A stretch of 39,531 nt of DNA from an uncultured Hyphomicrobiales bacterium (lineage in GTDB: Bacteria; Pseudomonadota; Alphaproteobacteria; Rhizobiales; Xanthobacteraceae), in NCBI GenBank assembly GCA_903839845.1, contig CAIMEA010000158.1, positions 1-39,531 of the forward strand. Direction: 5' to 3'. Below are positions 1 to 8,066 of the stretch, piece by piece (positions within the stretch are counted from its first letter, which is position 1; every line of letters begins with the position of its first letter). A program made the position numbers and the translations under genes. A model generated the notes under the pieces. That model saw only the letters and a list, made by a program, of their open reading frames with translations, was not told the origin of the DNA and did no database searches.

Positions 1-105
1 GGCGATATAGGCCGACAGGCCGATGGTGAAGCTCGGGAAGATAATATGAAAAATGATGGTGAAGGCAAATTGCAGGCGGGCCAACAGAACGGGATCGAAT
101 TCCAT
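1..105 (-). CDS. cydA: Cytochrome bd ubiquinol oxidase subunit I, N-terminal fragment
   Basis: The first 35 codons are present and the rest runs off the left edge. CydA is the haem- and quinol-binding membrane subunit of the cytochrome bd/CIO terminal oxidase, which reduces oxygen with quinol electrons. The fragment begins MEFDPVLLARLQFAF and continues with a FHIIFPSFTIG stretch, the N-terminus and first membrane helix typical of the family; the His in FHIIFP lies where CydA carries a haem-coordinating histidine. The ATG start at 105 follows from the family N-terminus. It is transcribed away from the EamA gene at 295, so 106-294 holds divergent promoters that I cannot pinpoint. Identification rests on 35 residues only. 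Confidence 0.8.
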   Translation of the reverse strand, partial: MEFDPVLLARLQFAFTIIFHIIFPSFTIGLSAYIA

Positions 106-294
106 GGCTCTGCTCCGGGCCGTGCGACTCTAAAACGCCGGTATCATACCTGACCGACAAGCCTTTGCGAGCCTGCCGGGTTCCCTTCCTCTGCGTTATA
201 TCGTAGCGGGGCTTTCATAGAATCGTCGAACGGCGCAGCATTGGCGTGACTTGGCGGCGACTAGGCTGCGAGTGGCGAAAGCGGGGGGTTAGGC

Positions 295-726
295 ATGAGC
301 CTGTGGTCATCCTGGCAAATCTGGGCGGTGCTGTCGGCGCTATGCGCGGCCTTGACCGCGATTTTCGCCAAGATCGGCATCGAGAACGTCAATTCCGATT
401 TCGCCACCTTCATCCGCACCATTGTCATTCTTGTTACCCTCGCCTTTATCCTGCTCGCCACCGGGCAATTCCAGTCGCCCGCCACGATCTCCGGCCGCAC
501 CTATTTCTTTTTGCTGTTGTCGGGGCTGGCGACCGGCGCGTCGTGGATCTGCTATTTCCGCGCGCTCAAGATCGGGCAGGCGTCGCAGGTGGCGCCGATC
601 GACAAACTGAGCGTGGTGCTGGTCGCCTTGTTCGGCGTCGCCTTTCTCGGCGAACGCCTGAGCGCACCGAACTGGCTCGGCGTCGCGCTGATCGCCGTTG
701 GCGCGGTGCTGGTGGCGTATCGGTAG
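295..726 (+). CDS. Half-size EamA/DMT family transporter
   Basis: A 143-residue inner-membrane protein with about five hydrophobic helices (roughly residues 6-24, 35-55, 66-85, 95-115 and 122-141). The GERLSAPNWLGVALIAVGA ending is the usual close of an EamA repeat. Most drug/metabolite transporters carry two EamA repeats (about 290 residues). This has one, like the small BAT1-type proteins that work as dimers. A G-rich Shine-Dalgarno (281-287) precedes the ATG at 295. The substrate cannot be read from sequence. It stands alone, followed by an extragenic palindromic element. Confidence 0.8.
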   Translation: MSLWSSWQIWAVLSALCAALTAIFAKIGIENVNSDFATFIRTIVILVTLAFILLATGQFQSPATISGRTYFFLLLSGLATGASWICYFRALKIGQASQVAPIDKLSVVLVALFGVAFLGERLSAPNWLGVALIAVGAVLVAYR

Positions 727-753
727 TCTTGCGGTGCGTCGAATTCGGCGCGC

Positions 754-867
754 TCCCTCTCCCCATTGGGGAGGGGGTCGGGGTGAGGGGGCCTAAGTCT
801 CTCGATAGTCCGCAACCCCTCACCCGGATCGCTATCGCGATCCGACCTCTCCCTATGGGAGAGGTGA
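754..867. repeat. Extragenic palindromic repeat with two G/C-rich arms
   Basis: The segment holds a first arm CCCTCTCCCCATTGGGGAG at 754-772 plus a GGGGTGAGGGG stretch. A second, reverse-complementary arm follows (CCCCTCACCC at 816-825, then GACCTCTCCCTATGGGAGAG at 844-863), with a small GGATCGCTATCGCGATCC dyad at 826-843. The whole can fold as a large cruciform with hairpin tips. This matches a class of short non-coding interspersed repeats common between genes in Bradyrhizobium-type genomes. It lies between convergent genes and ends three bases before the stop of the minus-strand gene at 870. It may serve as a bidirectional terminator. Confidence 0.7.
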
Positions 868-869
868 AC

Positions 870-1292
870 TCAATTCGTCGGCGCGCTCAGCCTGAGCCCG
901 AAATAATTCGGCATGGCCGGGTCGGATTTTCGCCCGAAAGCTGAATTGGACAGGTTGGACTTTTCGCCGCTGTCGAAGCCGGTGCGCGGATTGACGTCCT
1001 TGCTGTGGCTCGCTTTGAATTCGAGATCGTATTTGCCGAGATCGACTTTGTTCGGCAGCGACGGCGGCGGCAGCGCTTTTGGCGCCTTGTCGGCGATAAC
1101 CTTGTTGCCACCGGCGCGGTGAATGTCGTCGGGAATTTTCAAAGCGTCGGCATCGAGCTTGGGGACCGGCGCGGCTTTCACATTTGCTGGGGCCGGCTGC
1201 TGGGCATTGCCGGCGTCAGGTAAGCCCGGTCCAGCCGCGATCGCCAGCACGCCAAATAGCCAAATCGCCAAGCGGTACGCCCCGTGCGTCAT
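870..1292 (-). CDS. Small secreted protein of unknown function
   Basis: A 140-residue protein I do not recognise. It begins with a signal peptide (MTHGAYRLAIWLFGVLAIAA, cleavage probably after the GNAQQ region). A Pro/Lys-rich segment follows, then a hydrophilic C-terminal half with DLGKYDLEFKA and GFDSGEKSNL motifs, ending in a short FGLRLSAP stretch. No cysteine, catalytic motif or membrane anchor is visible beyond the leader. The ATG at 1292 overlaps the TGA of the uracil-DNA glycosylase (ATGA, 1289-1292), so the two are translationally coupled. A longer in-frame extension into the glycosylase gene was rejected because it lies antiparallel to no signal and reads through a real gene in another frame. 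Probably periplasmic. Confidence 0.75.
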   Translation of the reverse strand: MTHGAYRLAIWLFGVLAIAAGPGLPDAGNAQQPAPANVKAAPVPKLDADALKIPDDIHRAGGNKVIADKAPKALPPPSLPNKVDLGKYDLEFKASHSKDVNPRTGFDSGEKSNLSNSAFGRKSDPAMPNYFGLRLSAPTN

Positions 1293-2101
1293 TCGGTCAT
1301 GGCCTTTTTCACGGCGAGGAAGTCGCGCCAGGCGAAACGCTTTTGCAGCGGACTGCGCAGCAGGAAGGCCGGATGAAATGTCGGCATCGCGCGAATCTCT
1401 CGTTTGCCCGAATTGAAGCTGAACCAGCGGCCGCGCGTCTTGGTGATGCCGTCCTTGATGCCAAGCAAGGTCTGTGCCGACGGCCCGCCGAGACACACCA
1501 GAATATCCGGATCGACCAGTTCGATCTGCCGCAGCACGAAGGGCAGGCAGATCTGCGTCTCCTGCGGCGTCGGCGTGCGGTTGCCCGGCGGCCGCCACGG
1601 CACGACATTGGCGATATAGACGGATGTGCGGTCGAAGCCGATCGCCGCCAGCATGCGGTCGAGCAATTTGCCGGAACGGCCGACGAAAGGCAGGCCCTCG
1701 ATGTCCTCGTCGCGGCCGGGCGCTTCGCCGACCAGCATCAGCTTTGCCTTCGGATTGCCGTCGGCGAAAACCAACTGCGTCGCCGAACCTTTCAGCGCGC
1801 AGCCCTCGAATTTTTCCAGCAGCGCGCGCAGTTCGTCGAGCGTGCCGGCGCTTTTGGCCGCCTGCCGCGCCGCCATGACCGCCTCGTCAGTGGCTTGCGG
1901 CGGGGCCGCCAGCGCGATCGCTGGACCGGCGCGGGTGAAATCGGGGCGCGGGGGCTCCGGCGCACGCGGGGGCATGGGGGGGACCGGCGCATCGGTCGCC
2001 GCAAAACGGTCGACAGGCTCCTCGCCCACGAGGGCGTCGGCGCCGGCTTCCAGATAGAAGTCGAGCAATTGGCGGGGTGAGTGGTCGTGCGCGGCCGTCA
2101 T
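1289..2101 (-). CDS. Uracil-DNA glycosylase, family 4-like
   Basis: A 270-residue base-excision repair enzyme that removes uracil from DNA. Residues 1-85 are a Pro/Ala-rich, poorly conserved extension. The catalytic domain follows, with motif A GEAPGRDED (125-133), the FVGRSGKLLDR segment (139-149), PWRPPGNRTP (168-177) and motif B HPAFLLRSP (243-251). Family 4 enzymes normally bind a 4Fe-4S cluster through four cysteines. Here I see Cys101, Cys185 and Cys203, while the position three residues before Cys101 is Phe, so a full CxxC pair is missing. Such variants are known in alphaproteobacteria, and a distinct UDG class was described from Bradyrhizobium; whether this is its orthologue I cannot tell. 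It is followed by the coupled secreted protein at 870-1292. Confidence 0.9.
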   Translation of the reverse strand: MTAAHDHSPRQLLDFYLEAGADALVGEEPVDRFAATDAPVPPMPPRAPEPPRPDFTRAGPAIALAAPPQATDEAVMAARQAAKSAGTLDELRALLEKFEGCALKGSATQLVFADGNPKAKLMLVGEAPGRDEDIEGLPFVGRSGKLLDRMLAAIGFDRTSVYIANVVPWRPPGNRTPTPQETQICLPFVLRQIELVDPDILVCLGGPSAQTLLGIKDGITKTRGRWFSFNSGKREIRAMPTFHPAFLLRSPLQKRFAWRDFLAVKKAMTE

Positions 2102-2201
2102 GGCTTCAATCTTAGCACAGGAAGATTAAGGACTGCGCGATTGCCCGGACTGTGCAAAAGTGGAAAATGGAACCCTTATAAGCTCCCGGAGATATTCCAG
2201 T

Positions 2202-3866
2202 ATGACGGAACTGCCCGCCCGCGAGGCCATAGACCGTGAAGCTATGGAATTTGATGTGGTCGTCGTCGGCGCCGGTCCCGCCGGGCTTGCCGCGGCGATC
2301 CGCCTCAAACAGCTCAACGCCGACATTTCCGTCGTGGTGGTGGAGAAGGGCTCCGAGGTCGGCGCGCACATTCTTTCCGGCGCGGTGATCGATCCGGTCG
2401 GCCTCGACAAACTGCTGCCGGAATGGCGATCCGAAGACACGCCGATCAAGACCGCCGTCACCGACGACCGTTTCTATTTTCTCGGCAAGAGCAGCGGCAT
2501 CAGGCTGCCGAATTTCCTGATGCCGCCGCTGATGGGCAATCACGGCAATTACATCGTCTCGCTCGGCAATGTCTGCCGCTGGCTGGCGGGCAAGGCCGAG
2601 GCGCTCGGCGTCGAGATCTATCCGGGCTTTGCCGCCTCGGAAGTTCTTTACAATGAAGCGGGCGCCGTGCGTGGCATCGCCACCGGCGACATGGGCATCG
2701 GCAAGAGCGGCGAACCGAATGCCGGCTTTACGCGCGGCATGGAGCTGCACGCCAAGTACACGTTGTTCGCCGAAGGCGCGCGCGGCAATCTCGGCAAGCA
2801 GTTGATCGCCAAATTCGGCTTGGCCGAAGGGCGCGAGCCGCAGAAGTTCGGCCTCGGCCTGAAGGAGCTGTGGCAGATCGATCCGGCGAAATATAAAAAA
2901 GGACTGGTGCAGCATTCGTTCGGCTGGCCGCTCGACGGTTCGACCGGCGGCGGCTCGTTCCTTTATCATCTCGACGACAATCTGGTGTCGGTCGGCTTTG
3001 TGCTGCATCTCAACTACAAGAATCCTTATCTGTCGCCGTTCGAGGAATTCCAGCGCTTCAAGACGCATCCGCTGGTGCGCGACACGTTTGAAGGGGCGAA
3101 GCGTCTCGCTTATGGCGCGCGCGCGCTGACCGAAGGCGGCTACCAGTCGGTGCCGAAACTGGTGTTTCCCGGCGGCGCACTGATCGGCTGCGATGCCGGC
3201 TTCATGAACGTGCCGCGCATCAAGGGTTCGCACAACGCCATGCTGTCGGGCATGTTTGCCGCGGAAGCGGCCTCGGCCGCGTTGGCCGCGTCGCGCATGA
3301 ACGACACGCTCGATGATTATGAGGCGGCGTGGAAGGCCTCGCCGATCGGCAAGGATCTGTGGCGCGTGCGCAATGCCAAGCCGCTATGGTCGAAGTTCGG
3401 CACGCTGATCGGCATCGCGCTCGGCGGTCTCGACATGTGGACCAACACCTTCGGCTTCTCGCTGTTCGGCACGCAAAAACACGGCAAGCCGGATTACGCC
3501 ACGCTCAAGCCGGCGGCGGAATGTGCGCCGATCGCCTATCCGCGCCCTGACGGCAAGATCACTTTCGATCGTCTCTCCTCGGTGTTCCTGTCCAACACCA
3601 ATCACGAGGAAGATCAGCCGCCGCATCTGAAAGTCGCCGACATGGCGTTGCAGAAATCGTCCGAGCACGACGTCTATGCCGGCCCCTCGACGCGCTATTG
3701 CCCGGCCGGCGTCTATGAGTGGATCGAGGAAGCCGGCAACCCGAAATTCGTCATCAACGCGCAGAACTGCGTCCACTGCAAAACCTGCGACATCAAGGAT
3801 CCGAATCAGAACATCACCTGGGTGCCGCCGGAAGGCTCCGGCGGGCCGAACTATTCGGGAATGTGA
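2202..3866 (+). CDS. Electron transfer flavoprotein-ubiquinone oxidoreductase
   Basis: A 554-residue membrane-associated flavo-iron-sulfur enzyme that passes electrons from reduced ETF (fatty acid and amino acid oxidation) to ubiquinone. The FAD-binding GAGPAG motif is at 23-28. The 4Fe-4S ligands lie at the C-terminus: Cys500 in YCPAGVYEW, then Cys523, Cys526 and Cys529 in NCVHCKTCDIKDPNQNI. Length matches the family. I chose ATG 2202 because GGAG (2188-2191) lies ten bases upstream. A TATAAG box at 2177-2182 would also leave the alternative GTG at 2160 outside the transcript. It is divergent from the glycosylase at 2101, and no etfAB genes are adjacent. Confidence 0.96.
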   Translation: MTELPAREAIDREAMEFDVVVVGAGPAGLAAAIRLKQLNADISVVVVEKGSEVGAHILSGAVIDPVGLDKLLPEWRSEDTPIKTAVTDDRFYFLGKSSGIRLPNFLMPPLMGNHGNYIVSLGNVCRWLAGKAEALGVEIYPGFAASEVLYNEAGAVRGIATGDMGIGKSGEPNAGFTRGMELHAKYTLFAEGARGNLGKQLIAKFGLAEGREPQKFGLGLKELWQIDPAKYKKGLVQHSFGWPLDGSTGGGSFLYHLDDNLVSVGFVLHLNYKNPYLSPFEEFQRFKTHPLVRDTFEGAKRLAYGARALTEGGYQSVPKLVFPGGALIGCDAGFMNVPRIKGSHNAMLSGMFAAEAASAALAASRMNDTLDDYEAAWKASPIGKDLWRVRNAKPLWSKFGTLIGIALGGLDMWTNTFGFSLFGTQKHGKPDYATLKPAAECAPIAYPRPDGKITFDRLSSVFLSNTNHEEDQPPHLKVADMALQKSSEHDVYAGPSTRYCPAGVYEWIEEAGNPKFVINAQNCVHCKTCDIKDPNQNITWVPPEGSGGPNYSGM

Positions 3867-4035
3867 TTGCCGGGTCTCCGATACGGCCACGTTCCTGCCA
3901 CAACGGGGCTTTCAAGCTGTTTCTTGAGACGCCTGCGCCGGCCGTTCTTGCGGGAGCGGCGCAAAAAGGCCATTCTGGATCAAACCTTGGCGGTTCGCAC
4001 GATCGACGTGCCCCCGCTTCATTGGAGCATCGCCC

Positions 4036-5811
4036 GTGACCTCTTCGAGCTTGTTCCGGTGCCTTGCCGCCGGCACTGCGTTTGCCGCTTTTTTAGCCGC
4101 GGCGCCGGCATCTTCAACCGCGCAAGCGGCGAATGAGCGCGGTCCGACCACGCAGGAACTGTCCGGGCTGACCGCATCGGGCAGCTATCTCGCCGCCCGC
4201 CATGCCGGTCAGCAGCGCGACGCCATCGCGGCGGCAGCTTATTACCGCAACGCGCTGCGGCGCGATCCCAGAAACGGGGAACTGCTCGACCGCGCCTTTT
4301 TGTCATATCTGGTCGGCGGCAATATCGACGAGGCGGTGAAATTCGCCGAGTCAGTGGCGCTGGCCGACAAATCCGACCGCGTTGCCCGCCTGGTGTTGGG
4401 CGTCAACGGTATCAAGCAGGCCAAATACCCGGCCGCCCGCAAGGATCTGGCGCTGTCGATTCGCGGGCCGATCACCGACCTGACCGCGACATTGCTCACC
4501 GCCTGGAGTCTCGCCGGCGGCGGCGACAGCAAGGGCGCGATCGCGGCAATCGACCGGCTCACCGGTCCGGACTGGTACGCGATCTTCAAGGACCTGCATG
4601 CCGGCATGATCTATGAGTTCGCCGGCAACAAGGTCGAGGCCGGCAAGCGCTTCGAGCGCGCCTACAAACTCGATTCGTCGGCGCTGCGTGTCGTTGAGGC
4701 CTATGGCAGCTGGCTGTCGCGCAATCGTCCGTCGGCCGAGGCGCTCGCGGTGTTCGAGGCTTTCGACAAGGTTCTGCCGCGCCACCCGCTGGTGACGCAG
4801 GCGATGGACAAATTGAAGGCCGGCGAGAAACTGCCGCCGCTGGTGTCCAGCATTCAGGCCGGCGCCGCCGAAGCGCTTTACGGGCTCGGCGCCTCGCTCG
4901 GCCGTCGCGGCGGCGAGGATCTCGGCCTCGTCTATCTGCAATTGTCGTTGCACCTGGTGCCCAATCATGCGCTGGCGCTGCTGTCGCTCGCCGATCTCTA
5001 TGAATCGCTGAAGAAGCCCGAAATGGCGATCGCGGTCTATGAGCGCGTGCCGGCCAACTCGCCGCTGCACCGCAATGCCGCGATCCAGATGGCGTCCGAT
5101 CTCGACGCGCTTGATCGCGGCGAAGAGGCGGAAAAGCAACTCGCCGCCATCATCGCGCAGGACCCGAAAGACGGCGAAGCCATCATGGCGCTCGGCAATG
5201 TGCAGCGCGGGCACAAGAAGTTCGCCGAATGCGCCGAGTCCTACAGCAAGGGCATCGCGCTGATCCCCAAGCCGGAGAAGGCGAACTGGGTCAGCTTTTA
5301 CTTCCGCGGCATCTGCTATGAGCGCTCGAAGCAGTGGGCTAAGGCCGAAGCCGACCTGAAACTGGCGCTCGAGCTTTCGCCCGATCAGCCGCACGTCCTC
5401 AATTATCTCGGCTATTCGTGGATCGATCAGGGTATCAACCTCGACGAAGGCATGGCCATGATCAAGAAGGCTGTGCAGCAGCGTCCCGATGACGGCTACA
5501 TCGTCGATTCACTCGGCTGGGCCTATTATCGGCTGGGCAATTATGCCGACGCCACCGCGCAGCTCGAGCGCGCCATCGGCCTCAAGCCGGAAGATCCGAC
5601 CATCAACGACCATCTCGGCGATGCTTACTGGCGCGTCGGCCGCGTTCTGGAAGCAAAATTCCAGTGGGCGCATGCGCGCGACCTCAAGCCGGACCCGGAT
5701 GAATTGCCGAAGATTCTGGAAAAGCTTGAAAAGGGCCTGCCGGACGACACCACATCGACGGCCAAGGCCGTCGACAAGCCGGCCGCCAAGAAGAACGGCG
5801 ACGGCGGTTAA
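4036..5811 (+). CDS. Tetratricopeptide repeat protein, exported
   Basis: A 591-residue protein with an N-terminal signal peptide (hydrophobic about residues 8-30, ending ASSTAQA) and TPR repeats across most of the remainder. The clearest units are in the second half, such as YLGYSWIDQG, DSLGWAYYRLGNYADA and DHLGDAYWRVGR. The C-terminus is a Lys/Ala/Pro-rich tail. TPR arrays scaffold protein-protein contacts; no enzyme motif is visible. The GTG at 4036 is chosen because it gives a complete leader peptide and has TGGAG nine bases upstream. Its TAA is immediately followed by the GTG of ispE, so the two are probably co-transcribed and coupled. It is likely periplasmic or outer-membrane associated, with function unknown. 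Confidence 0.88.
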   Translation: MTSSSLFRCLAAGTAFAAFLAAAPASSTAQAANERGPTTQELSGLTASGSYLAARHAGQQRDAIAAAAYYRNALRRDPRNGELLDRAFLSYLVGGNIDEAVKFAESVALADKSDRVARLVLGVNGIKQAKYPAARKDLALSIRGPITDLTATLLTAWSLAGGGDSKGAIAAIDRLTGPDWYAIFKDLHAGMIYEFAGNKVEAGKRFERAYKLDSSALRVVEAYGSWLSRNRPSAEALAVFEAFDKVLPRHPLVTQAMDKLKAGEKLPPLVSSIQAGAAEALYGLGASLGRRGGEDLGLVYLQLSLHLVPNHALALLSLADLYESLKKPEMAIAVYERVPANSPLHRNAAIQMASDLDALDRGEEAEKQLAAIIAQDPKDGEAIMALGNVQRGHKKFAECAESYSKGIALIPKPEKANWVSFYFRGICYERSKQWAKAEADLKLALELSPDQPHVLNYLGYSWIDQGINLDEGMAMIKKAVQQRPDDGYIVDSLGWAYYRLGNYADATAQLERAIGLKPEDPTINDHLGDAYWRVGRVLEAKFQWAHARDLKPDPDELPKILEKLEKGLPDDTTSTAKAVDKPAAKKNGDGG

Positions 5812-6684
5812 GTGACGACTGCGTTCGTCGAGCAGGCCCGCGCCAAGATCAATCTGACTTTGCGCGTTAATGGCCGCCGCGCCGACGGCTATCACGACCT
5901 GGAAAGCCTGGTCGTGTTCGCCGATCTGGCCGACACGCTTGCCTTTGAGGCAGCGGACGTCACCACGCTCGACGTCACCGGCCCCTACGCGGCGGCAAGC
6001 GGCGCCACCGCCGACAATCTGGTGCTCAAAGCGTATCGCGCTCTGGCCGCCAATATCGCCGGGCTGAAGGGCGGACGCTTCATTCTCGACAAGCAATTGC
6101 CGGTGGCGGCCGGCATTGGCGGCGGCTCGGCGGATGCGGCGGCGGCTCTGCGCCATCTCGCGCGCGGCAACGGCATCGCCTTCGACGATGCGCGGCTGAT
6201 GCTGGCGGCCTTGCGCACCGGCGCCGACGTGCCGGTGTGCCTTGCCTCGCGCGCCTGCATCATGACCGGCGTCGGCGAACGTCTGTCGCCGCCGCTGCGC
6301 TTGCCGGCGCTTCACGCGGTGCTGGTCAATCCGGGCGCGGCTTTGGCAACGCGCGATGTCTTCGCCATGTACAAGGGCGGCAATCAGGCGCCCGCGCTGG
6401 CGGCGCACGCCGTGCCGCACGAATTCGCCGCGCTGATCGACTATCTCGACGCGCATGGCAACGATCTCACCGAGGCGGCGATCATCCGCGCGCCTGTCGT
6501 CGCCGATGTGCTGGCCGCGCTGCGCGCTTTACCCGGCGTGCGGCTGGCGCGGATGTCGGGCTCGGGCTCGACCTGTTTCGCGCTGTTTGCGGCGGCGGAG
6601 GAAGCCAAAACGGCGGCCGCGCATCTTGCCGCCGCGCACCCGCCGTGGTGGGTGGCGCCTGCCGTATTGGGCGGGCGCTCTTGA
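5812..6684 (+). CDS. ispE: 4-diphosphocytidyl-2-C-methyl-D-erythritol kinase
   Basis: A 290-residue cytoplasmic GHMP kinase. It phosphorylates the 2-hydroxyl of CDP-methylerythritol with ATP in the MEP route to isoprenoid precursors. The ATP-binding glycine motif LPVAAGIGGGSADAAAALR lies at 96-114. The expected catalytic pair is Lys12 (ARAKINL) and Asp139 (TGADVPVCL). The second GHMP motif SGSGSTCFALF is near residue 250. It starts at a GTG directly after the TPR protein's TAA with no gap, so translation probably re-initiates from the upstream ribosome. The pathway link to the polyprenyl diphosphate synthase at 8705-9715 is functional only; they are on opposite strands. Confidence 0.96.
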   Translation: MTTAFVEQARAKINLTLRVNGRRADGYHDLESLVVFADLADTLAFEAADVTTLDVTGPYAAASGATADNLVLKAYRALAANIAGLKGGRFILDKQLPVAAGIGGGSADAAAALRHLARGNGIAFDDARLMLAALRTGADVPVCLASRACIMTGVGERLSPPLRLPALHAVLVNPGAALATRDVFAMYKGGNQAPALAAHAVPHEFAALIDYLDAHGNDLTEAAIIRAPVVADVLAALRALPGVRLARMSGSGSTCFALFAAAEEAKTAAAHLAAAHPPWWVAPAVLGGRS

Positions 6685-6737
6685 AATTGCCGGGTTTGCG
6701 CGCAATGGTCCCGGCACGACCTGAACAGGAGATCGAC

Positions 6738-7022
6738 ATGAAATTTCGCGTGCTGATGCTGGGCATTGCCGGGCTGGGACTGGTGCTTGGCACGATCGCC
6801 GCCGATCCCGCTCAGGCCCGTGCGCGGCATAAAGGCAAGTCCGTTTGCGTCAACGGACCGCAGTCGTTTTCCTGGGAACGTTTCATTTTGAATGGCCCGC
6901 CGCGGCCCAACGGCTGCGCGCCGGCGGTGTTCGAACACGGGAAATATATCGGGCAGGACCTGGACCCGAATATCCGCGCCCAGCTTCGCCGCGATCCACG
7001 CACCGGCTATCGGGAGTACTGA
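6738..7022 (+). CDS. Small secreted protein with LRRDPRTG tail
   Basis: A 94-residue exported protein of unknown function. A signal peptide occupies roughly residues 1-26 (hydrophobic LMLGIAGLGLVLGTIAA, then DPAQARA). The mature part has two cysteines (in KSVCVNG and NGCAPAV) that could form a disulfide, a WERFILNGPPRPNG segment, and the C-terminal tail QLRRDPRTGYREY. An AGGAG ribosome site (6726-6730) precedes the ATG. The same LRRDPRTG-Y tail occurs on an otherwise unrelated membrane-anchored protein at 13506. The gene is downstream of ispE and ends base-to-base against the convergent Bug receptor gene (stops at 7022 and 7023). Confidence 0.8.
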   Translation: MKFRVLMLGIAGLGLVLGTIAADPAQARARHKGKSVCVNGPQSFSWERFILNGPPRPNGCAPAVFEHGKYIGQDLDPNIRAQLRRDPRTGYREY

Positions 7023-8018
7023 TTAGTCTGGCTGGATTCCCGCCGCCTCGACGACCGCGCGCCAGCGCGCGATGTCGGTCAGCACGAAGTCGTTGAATTC
7101 CTGTCCGCCCATGACGACGGCATCGCCGCCGCCGTTTCGGATCTTGCTTTGCAGCGCGGGCTCAGCGGCAGCCTTGGTCGCCGCCGCCGCGAGTTGCGCG
7201 ACGATCGCCGGTGGCGTCGCGGCGGGAGCGAACAGCCCGGTCCACATCGCGGCGGCGTAGCCGGGCACGCCGGCCTCAGCGACACTCGGGACATCGGGCG
7301 CCAGGCTGCTGCGCTGCGGGCTGGTGATCGCCAGCGCGCGTACCGTGCCGGCCTTCATCTGCGGCAGCGCCGTGGTGATCGGCGAGAACATGGCGTCGAT
7401 GCGGCCGCCCATCACATCGGTGATCGATTCGAGCGAGCCTTTGTAGAAGATCGTCTGGACCTTGATGCCGGCCTTCTGTTGCAGCATCTCGACCGCGAGA
7501 TGCGTGCCGGTGCCCTTGCCGGTCGCCGCGATATTGATCTTTCCCGGGTTGGCCTTGGCGTAGTCGATCAGCTCCTTGATGTTCTTCGCTGGAAAATCTG
7601 GCCGTACGATCAGGATGAAGGGCGTCGAGGCGATCATCGCAACGGGGCGGAAATCCTTCACGACGTCGAACGGCAATGATTTGAACAGAGCCGGGTTCAT
7701 CGTATTGGCATTGGTCGCCAGCAGCAGCGTGTAGCCGTCGCCGGTCGCATTGGCCACCGCGGTGCTGGCGATATTGGTGCTGGCGCCCGGCCGGTTCTCG
7801 ACCACGAAGGTCGCGCCGAGCGTTTTCTCCAGTTCATTCGCCATCCAGCGGGCCGAGAGATCGGTGAAGGAACCCGCTGGCATGCCGACGACGATGTGCA
7901 CCGGCTTGTTCGGATAGGTGGTCTGCGCCGCCGCCGGCAGCGCGAGCGAAGGCGCCGACAACAGCACGACCGCTGCGGCGAGTGTGCGCGCCGAAGCGCC
8001 GAACCTCGATAGCGTCAT
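7023..8018 (-). CDS. Bug family tripartite tricarboxylate transporter receptor
   Basis: A 331-residue periplasmic solute-binding protein. A signal peptide (about residues 1-31, ending LALPAAAQ) leads into the diagnostic YPNKPVHIVVGMPAGS start. The typical GATFVVENRPGAST, TNANTMNPAL and AATGKGTGTHLAVEMLQQKAG segments follow. Family members bind carboxylates or other small organic acids for TctAB transport or for signalling. No TctA or TctB membrane gene is in the window, so it is an orphan receptor here. Its start lies 48 bases after the end of the GlcG-like gene, on the same strand, suggesting an operon. GGGAG and AAAGG precede the ATG. The ligand is unknown. Confidence 0.93.
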   Translation of the reverse strand: MTLSRFGASARTLAAAVVLLSAPSLALPAAAQTTYPNKPVHIVVGMPAGSFTDLSARWMANELEKTLGATFVVENRPGASTNIASTAVANATGDGYTLLLATNANTMNPALFKSLPFDVVKDFRPVAMIASTPFILIVRPDFPAKNIKELIDYAKANPGKINIAATGKGTGTHLAVEMLQQKAGIKVQTIFYKGSLESITDVMGGRIDAMFSPITTALPQMKAGTVRALAITSPQRSSLAPDVPSVAEAGVPGYAAAMWTGLFAPAATPPAIVAQLAAAATKAAAEPALQSKIRNGGGDAVVMGGQEFNDFVLTDIARWRAVVEAAGIQPD

Positions 8019-8066
8019 GACCTTTACTCCCGATTATGTTTCTTATTTCGGCGATTGGCCGCCGCT

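Noticed and set aside
246-944. Long plus-strand frame over the EamA gene and the extragenic repeat
   Set aside because: Arg/His-rich shadow reading through the palindromic element; the EamA frame is clearly coding.
2112-3233. Long minus-strand frame opposite the ETF-QO gene
   Set aside because: High-GC shadow; Arg/His/Ala-rich composition with no recognisable family, while the plus strand carries a certain gene. The same holds for 4351-5394, 15078-16847, 18850-20577, 20578-21564 and 36933-38294 opposite other genes.
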